A stretch of DNA of 64,000 bases from Andalucia godoyi. Lineage: Eukaryota; Discoba; Jakobea; Jakobida; Andaluciidae. The stretch covers positions 199,491 through 263,490 of the forward strand of contig VRVR01000025.1 of assembly GCA_009859145.1 (NCBI GenBank), written 5' to 3'. The notes under the pieces are model-generated. The model did no database searches. It worked only from the letters and a program-made list of their open reading frames with translations, and had not been told where the DNA came from. Shown here piece by piece: positions 9,333 to 17,690 of this stretch. A program made the translations under genes and the position numbers. Position 1 is the stretch's first letter. Each line of letters begins with the position of its first letter.

Positions 9333-10892
9333 ATGCTTGGTGCACAATTACAGAGCTTGATCATCTCAATCGCACACGATGATTTTGGAACCCCAATAGC
9401 CCAAATAATCAAAACATTGCTGCTTCGCGGCCCATCCACGATTTATCAATTGCAGAAGTTTTCAGTGGTTTCGTCTGCTGTTCTTCGCGAATCTCTTGTC
9501 ATCATGACTTGCCACTCTCTTGTTACTGTGATCGATTCCGAGTCCGTGCAGAAACGACCGGCTCCTTCCGTTTCGCACTCTTCCAATTCCTCGGTGTATG
9601 TTTACGACGTGAATGTGAAGGGATTTCTCTTCCGGATGCTGATTCCACGTGTTTTGGGCATCGTCAAGGAATCTATCGGCGAGGCAGGACTGGATGCGTA
9701 TTTGCATGTCTTGACCCATGGCTGGATTTCCATGCAGCAGCTCTGTGCACTGCACCCGGAAAAGGTTGTTACAGACTTGGTGAGGGAGCGATGGATCCAT
9801 CGTGTGAGCCCCATTCGACCAGGTGCCAGTGCCTTATCATCCCCTTCCACCACCTCTTCCACCACCACCACCTCCTCCTCTTCTTCTTCTTCGTTGCCCA
9901 ATGTTTCAACTGCAGCAGCGGCGAATTCACAGCCAATTCCCGCCCCCCCTTCCAAGAGGCGAAAAGTTGACCGTTATGCAGCAGCTCCTACAACCATGTC
10001 GAATTCAGTAACTGCTGGACCTCTTTCATCCAGTGCTTCCGTGTCCGTTCCGTTGGACAGCATTTCGTCAGTGTTATACTCGGTGAACTTTGAAGTAGCT
10101 TTCAAGAAGTTGTATGCCCCTGAAATCATTTCGCTTGTCACTCGAGAGTTTTCTCCCGAGGCGGCAAGGGTGATGTCTGCTCTGTTACGCCATGAACGCC
10201 CTCAGTCACTGGCTGACATCCTGTCAATCTTGGGAATTTCTCACATCAATACCACGGAGTCCGACAAGATTCTGACATTTCTGGAAGTGATGTCGAGATC
10301 TCGGACTGCTTTGGTCCTTCGTTCGGGAAATGCTTCAGACACGCTGTACACTCCGCACTGGAGCTGTATTATCGAAAGACTGCGTCATCATCATACATTT
10401 GCGCTCCTTCGAGAAGTCTTTGGCATTGTCGGCTCTCGAATTGTCGCCATGCTGATTTCTTCCTCTACGCATTCTTCAGGAAAAGGCCGGTTCTTAGAGC
10501 AAAAGACAATTGTCGATGCTTCCCTATCGCCGCCTCGGCTTGCAAAGTCTGTCATGGTGGACCTTGTGCAGGCCGGTATCCTGATCACTCAGGATATCCC
10601 AAAGTCCTCAGATCGCTCAGTACTGAAGTCCGTAACGCTCTTTTCGGTGTCCACCAGCGGAATGCAGACATTTGTACAAGATCGCGGGTTGTCCGCATGT
10701 TGCTGGCTGCGAAAACGACTTTCCGCAGATCGAGAGCGTGCCGGGGTGCTCCTGGAAGCTGTGAAGGGACGATGGGATCGTCTTGCTCCAAGAGAACGAG
10801 AGGAACTCGAGTACTACGTTTCCGCTGAGAATCGTCTGGAATCTGCGATGATTGGTGCAAGTCAGATCTTGGGACTGTTTTCTGTGTTGTAG
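9333..10892 (+). CDS. POLR3C: RNA polymerase III subunit RPC3 (POLR3C / Rpc82)
   Basis: A 519-residue protein has the tandem winged-helix layout of RPC3. The opening segment (residues 1-60) matches the first winged helix. The central part reads LYTPHWSCIIERLRHHHTF, followed by a block starting LREVFGIVGSRIVAMLI, as in the family. The C-terminal helix contains WDRLAPREREELEYYV, equivalent to the terminal helix of human RPC3 (about 530 residues). A Ser/Thr/Ala-rich linker at about 165-210 with a basic SKRRKV patch is probably disordered and could act in nuclear import. RPC3 with RPC6 and RPC7 forms the initiation subcomplex that opens Pol III promoters. A Pol III-type tRNA gene lies elsewhere in this window. 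Confidence 0.88.
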   Translation: MLGAQLQSLIISIAHDDFGTPIAQIIKTLLLRGPSTIYQLQKFSVVSSAVLRESLVIMTCHSLVTVIDSESVQKRPAPSVSHSSNSSVYVYDVNVKGFLFRMLIPRVLGIVKESIGEAGLDAYLHVLTHGWISMQQLCALHPEKVVTDLVRERWIHRVSPIRPGASALSSPSTTSSTTTTSSSSSSSLPNVSTAAAANSQPIPAPPSKRRKVDRYAAAPTTMSNSVTAGPLSSSASVSVPLDSISSVLYSVNFEVAFKKLYAPEIISLVTREFSPEAARVMSALLRHERPQSLADILSILGISHINTTESDKILTFLEVMSRSRTALVLRSGNASDTLYTPHWSCIIERLRHHHTFALLREVFGIVGSRIVAMLISSSTHSSGKGRFLEQKTIVDASLSPPRLAKSVMVDLVQAGILITQDIPKSSDRSVLKSVTLFSVSTSGMQTFVQDRGLSACCWLRKRLSADRERAGVLLEAVKGRWDRLAPREREELEYYVSAENRLESAMIGASQILGLFSVL

Positions 10893-11337
10893 ATTTCCTC
10901 CCTCCCGTCCCCCCCCTAGTGTTCGAGGGCTCTTTACTCTTTCGGTGGTGACCCATTGGTCTGCCATGCTTGAAACGCTTGTGCTGCTGCGATCACTGTT
11001 TTTTTCTTCTTTCCGATGCACTCGTGCACTTCTCCCGTTTCTTTTTTTGTTCCGTTTCTTTTTTTACGCTGCACATATTATGCCATGCGTTTGTTCATCG
11101 AGATAGGAGAGGGTGTTCTGGACTGGTGATGTTTTGCTTCTTTCAGTTGGAACACCACTGCCTGTCGTCGCACTTGCACTTCCAGTGAATTTCCGGACAT
11201 ATTTTGTTTTCCTGTTTTCTTCTCATTCGATCAAAAACCATTGTTATTTTTCACATCGTGCCTGGTGGTGTAAACGTATATATTTCAACCATGCATATCG
11301 CTCGTTTCCTGTTTTCGCGACTGCCTTTTCCTTTAGC
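10893..11337. promoter_or_regulatory. POLR3C 3' region and promoter of the transmembrane RING gene
   Basis: A 445-base gap lies between two same-strand genes. It has a C-rich patch at 10897-10917, T-rich tracts around 10995-11070, and a TATA-like stretch (tatatatt, about 11278-11285) some 55 bases before the preferred ATG at 11338. The frame upstream of 11338 is open but reads like untranslated DNA. Confidence 0.35.
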
Positions 11338-13134
11338 ATGTTTGCAAAGCTGTCAACATGCTCATGGCATCGAACAGTCTTTGTATTGTTCTGGATGATG
11401 CTGATGGCACGCTGCTGCAAAGGTAAAGAAATTGATTCCGTGTTGACTTTCAATCGATCGCTTAATGGAGTCTATTACCGCGTTGGAGGCACTGCTGCGT
11501 GTTCATGGTCCGAAAGTGAAAACCAAGTATTGTCGTGGTCTTCAGCTTCTGAAGTGCAAGGAACATTAACAAAACTTCGATGGTATGGCCCCGGACCATC
11601 CCCGCGCATCTCGAGAATTGCCTGTTATCAGCGGTTCATGGTTGCAGTTTCCCAACCGCAGTTGTTGATGACGTGGTCAAACATTGCCAGCAGAGTTGGT
11701 GTCCCAGTTAGTGAAGCAAGTTTCTATCTTCCTCCGAACCTGCTGTTTACTGGACAGAACCTTGAGCTCTTTGAGGCGGCCAACAGTTCCGTTGTGGCCG
11801 CCCAATGTCTGGATACTCTGTCGGGCAACACAGTGGTTGCGGTCTTGGCATTTCAAAACAGCGACAACAAGTGGAAGGTCGCTGCTGTGCTGACGAGTTG
11901 TTCCGGAGTGGATAGCCCCCGATTTGGTTCCTCAGTATTGATTATGAGCTTGACCTCCCTCGCTGTTGATGATCCGGCTGTTGGAGAGTTCTGCGACATA
12001 GATATTTATTCAGGAACTGTTCTGTCGCTCCACAGGCGACTGAATGGCCTTGGGCAACCTGCGACGCTGGTTGGAGATTCCAGAGTCCTAGTGGCGTTTG
12101 CAGGGGATCGAATGGACGTGTACTGCAGAGAATGTCTGAACAACCCGGCAGCGCCGGTCGCTAGCGGTGTTTTACGGTTTCAAAACTCCGAAACGATTGT
12201 CAGAAATCTCGGGCGCGTGGAAGCTCTCGCCATGCTAACCTCGACCGGATACCAGGTCAAGACGAAATTGCGACGTGGTGACGTAACGTATGTCACAACG
12301 TTTGCAGCGGTTTTTGGGACAAAATTGGATTTTATCCGATGCCAATGGAACACGCTGAAGGATCCTCCCACTGTCGATGTTGCCTTTGAATGCTTTTCGG
12401 AAGATTCCATTGCTTTGCCTTCTGTTCAGCCAACGTTTTCTTCCACCGTTTTCTTGACACCGTGGAATCTTCTCCTCTTCCGCAATTCGAGCGCGCGCCA
12501 ACTGTTTGTGCAAGCGGTCTGTCCGCGGGACATGTACCGCATACAGTCCTCTCAAAACATGCCTCAGTGTTTTCCCTGCAAGTCCTCCTGTTTCTCCAAC
12601 GGAGGTTTGGCAGATGGTAGAGGGTCGTGCAATTGTCCCGCAGTCGTCGAGCCGGACTTCACTTTCCTAGCCGTAACACTCGTTATTTGTGTTTTCGCTG
12701 TTATTTTTCTTCGGACCCCAGCAAAAAGTTGCGGTCGCGCACTTTATCTGGCAGTATTGGAAATATTTAAACCGAAAATTGCACACGAACGCCGAGAAAT
12801 GATTCGACTGTATCAGGCGGAAAGAGACGAATCGCGCAGGGAACAGGTTCAGGTTGCTGCAGACATGCGAGTACCAATAAGGGTGTACAACGTCCGCACC
12901 GGGGAGGACTTCGGTGACATATGCAACAAGGTGGATGAGACATCGAATGCAACGAGTAGCATGCCCACAGGGGTTCGAAAACGAGTTTGCGCGATTTGCA
13001 GGAAAAGGAAGGTGAATGGAATTTTGTATCCGTGTGGACACGATCCATGTTGTTTTCGATGCAGTTTTTCTGTTCAACAGTGTCCGGAATGCAATGCAGT
13101 CGTTGAGAAATTCCTCAAGACATACTTGTCCTGA
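11338..13134 (+). CDS. Type I membrane protein with luminal beta-rich domain and cytosolic C-terminal RING
   Basis: I start at 11338 rather than the first in-frame ATG (11113), because this gives a standard signal peptide (basic start, then hydrophobic VFVLFWMMLMA) and the upstream 75 codons look non-coding. The 598-residue protein has a beta-rich ectodomain to about residue 400, with an FG-GAP-like FGSSV segment. A Cys-rich stretch (about 400-435) follows, then a transmembrane helix at about 441-459, a charged juxtamembrane helix, and a C3HC4 RING at 551-586 (CAIC, CGHDPCC, CSF, CPEC). It is likely a membrane-anchored E3 ubiquitin ligase of the endomembrane system or plasma membrane. I recognise no named family for the ectodomain. 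Its stop is 14 bases from the opposing gene's stop. Confidence 0.72.
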   Translation: MFAKLSTCSWHRTVFVLFWMMLMARCCKGKEIDSVLTFNRSLNGVYYRVGGTAACSWSESENQVLSWSSASEVQGTLTKLRWYGPGPSPRISRIACYQRFMVAVSQPQLLMTWSNIASRVGVPVSEASFYLPPNLLFTGQNLELFEAANSSVVAAQCLDTLSGNTVVAVLAFQNSDNKWKVAAVLTSCSGVDSPRFGSSVLIMSLTSLAVDDPAVGEFCDIDIYSGTVLSLHRRLNGLGQPATLVGDSRVLVAFAGDRMDVYCRECLNNPAAPVASGVLRFQNSETIVRNLGRVEALAMLTSTGYQVKTKLRRGDVTYVTTFAAVFGTKLDFIRCQWNTLKDPPTVDVAFECFSEDSIALPSVQPTFSSTVFLTPWNLLLFRNSSARQLFVQAVCPRDMYRIQSSQNMPQCFPCKSSCFSNGGLADGRGSCNCPAVVEPDFTFLAVTLVICVFAVIFLRTPAKSCGRALYLAVLEIFKPKIAHERREMIRLYQAERDESRREQVQVAADMRVPIRVYNVRTGEDFGDICNKVDETSNATSSMPTGVRKRVCAICRKRKVNGILYPCGHDPCCFRCSFSVQQCPECNAVVEKFLKTYLS

Positions 13135-13148
13135 TCGCGCGACCAATG

Positions 13149-15344
13149 CTACACCCACATCAGTTCCGCAACAGACACAATGATATCCTTGGAGTTTTTC
13201 GAATAACCAGCAATGCAAGCACCGGAACGAAAGGCAATGCAAAATGATGAGTGAGCTGGCGGCTTCTCGTCTTGTCGAACGTCGTCATCGGAAACAGGAA
13301 GTTCATTGGAGACGTCAATGACCTCAGTCGATTCAAAGGAGCGTATTGTTTCTCCGTCGACATCAATGAAAATGAATACTTTGGAGACCTTCATATCCTT
13401 GACGATCGCCAAGGTGGCGTCGTGCATGTTGTGGGCCTTGAGAATGATCGGAAACTCCTTGAAAGTCAGAATGTGGGAAGGACGGTTTCCTACGGATGCA
13501 TTTGACTGCGCTGAACGACGAAAAGGCGAAGTTCCAACAGACGGAGATGGGGATGCTGTGTTGGAAACGGAGTTTTGAGAGGACGATGATCTCTGGTGAG
13601 GCGGGACTGTGGCAGGAGATGACACCAATGAAGCACTGGTTCCAGCAACGGGGGTGGGTGCTCGTGAAGATCCCGAAGAGGAAGGAGTTTTCGGTTCAAT
13701 GCTCGGCGGCGAAGGAGCCCTCTTCACGGAAACCCGGCGAATCCTGAAGACATTCTGAAACTTTCGGATTGATGAAATAACACGAGAACGGCCACGTCTG
13801 GAATAGACGAAGTTAATTCTGTCCATGTCATCGACATTCTTGGCCGTGAGCTCGTAAGTAGACCCGACATCCGAAAGGATGGTCTGAAGAACGGCCGTCG
13901 ACTCGGAGGGAAGGATGAGCTTGAGGCGATTTGCGTTTCCAGTGGCGGAAAAAGAGCATGACCAGATTGGCCGACAGAAAAAAGAGCAGTATTTCGGATC
14001 AACATTGACATGTCTTCTGAGATTGTGGACAGTGACTTCATCGCAGCGGAATACCAAAAACTTCGTTCCGAAGAATAGCCTTCCGGAAACAGGGACAGTG
14101 GAAACCAGGCGGTCAGAATACTGCAAAGTAACAGGACAGCTGAAGATGAACTCGTCGGCAGTGCTTGACATGGAGATGGACGCTAAAGAAAACAATGCAA
14201 CGGAGTTTGTGCGCTTCGGAGACCTGCTATCAGGGACAGAAAGACTTGTCGCAGACTTACTTTGCATGACTCGCAATTTGCAGTATCGGGTTACGAGTAA
14301 TGCATATTCGCTTTTTTCCGTTTCACATGAATCTTGTGCGTCTGGGCTTGCGATGGAACTTGTAGGACCAAATAGCGGTCGAGAAACCTGGCGTTTAGAA
14401 GAGGAAATGGAAGCGTCGTCTTCTTCCTCGTCTTCTTCCTTGACTAGTTCCTCTTCCTCCTCCTCTTCTTCGTCTTCTCCCACCGTCGACGCTCCTGGAT
14501 TCACAGGGATTTGTACCGGTGACCGAAACGGAACATGTCGAACAGCAGGAGACAACACCGGAGCACCACCATTCGATGCGGAGGAATGTTCGAAGCGTTC
14601 TGGCAGCGCGCGGATTTTGCTGACGAGCACACCCTGGGATTCGACATTTCGAAAGGAAAGAACGCTTCCATTTGTCTTCCAAACGTTGATTCCGTCATTG
14701 CCCATTGGTTCGACTGCGGTAATTTCATTACCAACCGCAACGTGCGTGATTGTACGATTCAAGACAATTGCATGGAAAATCAACCTGTGAGATGTGACGA
14801 AGAGTGCTCCATGCACGACCATTGTGAACGAGTATTCAGAATTTTCCGCAACAGACGCTGGGCACCGGACAAGAAGGAACTCATCAGGAAACTTCTGCGC
14901 GCCATCCACGTACGCAAGCCACTCTTCCACTTCGACTGTTCGTTGCGGTTCTTCGGGCGCGAAAGACGGGGGTGAAACGGAGTTGGGTTTGAACCGACTT
15001 CGAAGCACATTCCGAATTGCGTCCAGCCAATTCAGTGCTTCGAATTCCGAAGATGCGCGCAGATACAACGGAGTCCGTACTCCAGAAACGACTTTTAAGC
15101 CAAAAGGAATGTCAGGTCGTTCAGTCGACATCCCAACGGCAGTCGTCTCATCAAACCGAATGAATCCAAGTGCATCCGTCATCATCCCTCGATCGGAGCT
15201 CGTATCATCCAGAAAGTAGTATATCCCGTCATTAAAGAGCCGAAAAAACCTCTTCTTCCAAGATTTGCGTTTTTGTCCTTCCTTTTCAAGCCAGCCCGTC
15301 CGCACAAGCCTGCGCATCGAAAGCACAGGAGGAGGCGATGACAT
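13149..15344 (-). CDS. PH domain protein with two GRAM-like domains
   Basis: An ATG at 15368 is also in frame. I prefer 15344 (731 residues) because it precedes a typical N-terminus. A PH domain spans about residues 16-118 (TGWLEKEGQKRKSWKKRFF opening and the closing W in ALNWLDAIRNVL). A GRAM-like domain follows at about 150-265 (PDEFLLVRC, LFVTSHRLIF), then a long acidic run (about 290-315), a second GRAM-like domain at about 395-500 (GRLFFGTKFLVF), a Ser/Pro-rich basic linker, and a C-terminal beta-rich segment. PH and GRAM domains bind phosphoinositides, so a peripheral membrane role, such as contact-site or trafficking adaptor, is plausible. The architecture resembles lipid-transfer GRAM proteins, but I see no StART/VASt domain. 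The specific function is unknown. Confidence 0.72.
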   Translation of the reverse strand: MSSPPPVLSMRRLVRTGWLEKEGQKRKSWKKRFFRLFNDGIYYFLDDTSSDRGMMTDALGFIRFDETTAVGMSTERPDIPFGLKVVSGVRTPLYLRASSEFEALNWLDAIRNVLRSRFKPNSVSPPSFAPEEPQRTVEVEEWLAYVDGAQKFPDEFLLVRCPASVAENSEYSFTMVVHGALFVTSHRLIFHAIVLNRTITHVAVGNEITAVEPMGNDGINVWKTNGSVLSFRNVESQGVLVSKIRALPERFEHSSASNGGAPVLSPAVRHVPFRSPVQIPVNPGASTVGEDEEEEEEEELVKEEDEEEDDASISSSKRQVSRPLFGPTSSIASPDAQDSCETEKSEYALLVTRYCKLRVMQSKSATSLSVPDSRSPKRTNSVALFSLASISMSSTADEFIFSCPVTLQYSDRLVSTVPVSGRLFFGTKFLVFRCDEVTVHNLRRHVNVDPKYCSFFCRPIWSCSFSATGNANRLKLILPSESTAVLQTILSDVGSTYELTAKNVDDMDRINFVYSRRGRSRVISSIRKFQNVFRIRRVSVKRAPSPPSIEPKTPSSSGSSRAPTPVAGTSASLVSSPATVPPHQRSSSSQNSVSNTASPSPSVGTSPFRRSAQSNASVGNRPSHILTFKEFPIILKAHNMHDATLAIVKDMKVSKVFIFIDVDGETIRSFESTEVIDVSNELPVSDDDVRQDEKPPAHSSFCIAFRSGACIAGYSKNSKDIIVSVAELMWV

Positions 15345-16108
15345 GATGTTACCCGACCAGACAAGCACACCAAAAAATAGACAAAGAAAAATGAATTAAT
15401 TAATGAATTGATTGATTAATTATGACCAATTTCCTGCCGCAATCTCCCCAAAAATAAAATAATAATAATAAATGATAATAATATCCAAGCGACAATGAAC
15501 AGGTCCTTGTTCGTCAATGATCCCTCCTTCTTTCTTGAAAACAATGATATTTCCTACCCCAAGGTCCACTCTTTCGTCCGTAATCCTTTACTTCTCGCAG
15601 TGCCTACAAACGGAAATCGCTGGTCTTTGTGGAATCCTGCCCGGTATGCCCTGTCACCTGTGTGTCCTCAACTCGGAAGTCGGAATGCGGAAGTCGGAAC
15701 AAGAAAGCAATCCCGGAAATACTCGGCCGCTCAACCAAGAAGCCCAGACGCACAGTCGCACACACTCTTCCACCCCTTTTTATTGTTGCAGCACTTGCAT
15801 CAACCCGCAGTATTTCCCCAAATCGCTCCAAATGCTGAAATGTCCTTTCGTTTCGTTTCGTTTCTTTCGTCCGCAGATCGCCGCAGACAGCAATGCATTT
15901 ATTTATTATTTATTGTTTTGCGTTGGTTTCTTGATTTTTCACATCATATACCTAGTCTTGAATTCGTTGCATGACGTCATCCTCGTCCTCGTCCTCGTTT
16001 TTACGCATTAAGCATTGAAGAAAAAGCCCTTTGTATTCTGCGGTTCACTAGCCATCTGCCTGCATATATCGCTTCTGCCATTAAATCAGATTCCGCGGGG
16101 GAAGGAAT
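15345..16108. promoter_or_regulatory. Divergent promoter region between PH-GRAM and PLD3/4-like genes
   Basis: The gap is about 760 bases. It holds an AT-rich low-complexity block at about 15390-15485 (TTAA and TAA/TAATAA repeats), a short imperfect direct repeat of ggaagtcgga around 15676-15706, and a TTTCG repeat (about 15842-15868). Two overlapping ORFs of about 160 codons start at 15495 and 15517 but look non-coding. No RNA gene is seen. Confidence 0.35.
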
Positions 16109-17518
16109 ATGAGTGGCGGCAAGGTTCAAAATTTGCATGCCGATTTTGTGCTGGCTGGCGTCTTTGGACTCATTGCGATCATTGTCTTATCAGTTGCACT
16201 TTCCCAGCAGGCTTCTTCTTCAGGGTCGTCATCCTCTGCTGTTCCAGCTGTTGCGTGCGGAGAATCGTGTCAATGGCAACTTGTCGAATCCATTCCACAG
16301 TACGTAGATCTGCAGCTTCCTCCAAATGGTATCTTCACGCACGATGCCCTGCTGGATCTTGTGCAAAATGCACAGTCCACCATTCACATTGCTGCCTTTT
16401 ATTTCAGACTGCTGGAAGGCTGTGACCCAAGTTCTCAGATTGGAAACGGGCAATGGGGGTGCCAGCTATTTCAGGCGATTACGAATGCGCACGCTCGAGG
16501 TGTGAAGGTCATGGTTGCACAGTCACTCCCGGATGCCTCCATGCAGGATCCAGATTCCCTGCAGTGGTCCGAGACCGGTGCAGCAACAGTGGTGAATGTT
16601 TCTTTCCCATTAATATACGGTGGCGGCGTCTTGCACACAAAGTTTCTCGTCGCCGATTCGAAGGATTTGTACCTGGGATCTTGCAATTTTGATTGGACAT
16701 CTCTTGCCCAGGTGAAGGAACTGGGAATTCTTGTGCGAAACTGTCCTTGCGTAGCGTCAGATCTTTTGCAGATCTGGAAGACGTACGAGTATCTTGGTTT
16801 GCACGACATGCGCACCCCGTCTCGCGGATGGTCTCCTAGCTTTGGCACGCCGTACAACAATTTGTCTCTCATGACTGTTCCATTCCAAGACGGATCTAGT
16901 GCAAAGCTGTTCCTTTCTGCGGCACCGCCAGTAATGGAGACGCCTGGCCGCATGTTTGACTTGGATGCGCTTGTTGGAGTGATTGATGACGCGCAGTTGT
17001 TCGTCAATATTTCTGTCATGGACTTCTACCCCAATTCCTTGTATGGCAAGAATGTCGTATTCTGGCCTACCGTCATTGTCGCACTGCAGCGGGCGATGGT
17101 TGAACGCAGCGTCAAGGTGAATGTTATGGTTGCAAAGTGGAACCATTCGTCGGAAGCGATGTATGCGCCCCTGAAAGCGCTGCAAGACTTTTCCAACTTG
17201 TGCATGAATCAACGAAATTACACCCTATGCTCCGGGTCTGCCAAATCGTGGGTATTCCAGGTTCCGGAGTTGCCGAACTATGAATCGTTTCCCTACACCC
17301 GAGTGAACCACGCAAAGTTTATGGTGACGGACAGAAAGGGGTTCATTACGACGTCCAACTGGTCCTACGACTATTACTTCAATACCGCAGGGGTTTCCAT
17401 GGTAGTTGATCATGAAGGCATCCGTGGCCAGTTGCAGTATGTTTTCACTCGTGACCAACAATCGCAGTATGTAATCTCTTTAGATGAGTACCTCTCAGAA
17501 CACCCGTTTCCGGCGTAA
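16109..17518 (+). CDS. PLD3/PLD4-like phospholipase D superfamily protein, type II membrane
   Basis: A 469-residue protein has one N-terminal signal-anchor helix (about residues 12-32) and a Ser-rich stalk. Its two HKD motifs are complete. The first has H176, K178 and D183 (HTKFLVAD), followed by GSCNFDW. The second has H401, K403 and D408 (HAKFMVTD), followed by TTSNWS. NxS/T sites and paired cysteines suggest a luminal or extracellular catalytic domain. PLD3 and PLD4 of animals are lysosomal 5'-3' exonucleases on single-stranded nucleic acids and also act in lysosomal phospholipid synthesis, so either activity is possible. It converges on the GBP-like gene with 172 bases between the stops. 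Confidence 0.85.
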   Translation: MSGGKVQNLHADFVLAGVFGLIAIIVLSVALSQQASSSGSSSSAVPAVACGESCQWQLVESIPQYVDLQLPPNGIFTHDALLDLVQNAQSTIHIAAFYFRLLEGCDPSSQIGNGQWGCQLFQAITNAHARGVKVMVAQSLPDASMQDPDSLQWSETGAATVVNVSFPLIYGGGVLHTKFLVADSKDLYLGSCNFDWTSLAQVKELGILVRNCPCVASDLLQIWKTYEYLGLHDMRTPSRGWSPSFGTPYNNLSLMTVPFQDGSSAKLFLSAAPPVMETPGRMFDLDALVGVIDDAQLFVNISVMDFYPNSLYGKNVVFWPTVIVALQRAMVERSVKVNVMVAKWNHSSEAMYAPLKALQDFSNLCMNQRNYTLCSGSAKSWVFQVPELPNYESFPYTRVNHAKFMVTDRKGFITTSNWSYDYYFNTAGVSMVVDHEGIRGQLQYVFTRDQQSQYVISLDEYLSEHPFPA

Positions 17519-17690
17519 GGTGGTCATTCATCAGTAGCCGAGCACAACTTGATCAGTAGAGCATTATGAATTTGTTTTATTCAACAAAAGATAATACTAA
17601 AAGGAAGAAAAACAGATGGCGTGCATAGCCGATATTGTGAAAATAAGAAACAAATTGATAAAAAGAAAGAAAAAATACAAGAGAAAAACA

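Noticed and set aside
15495-16011. Two overlapping + strand ORFs of about 160 codons
   Set aside because: They sit in the divergent promoter gap and their translations look like untranslated, pyrimidine-rich DNA.
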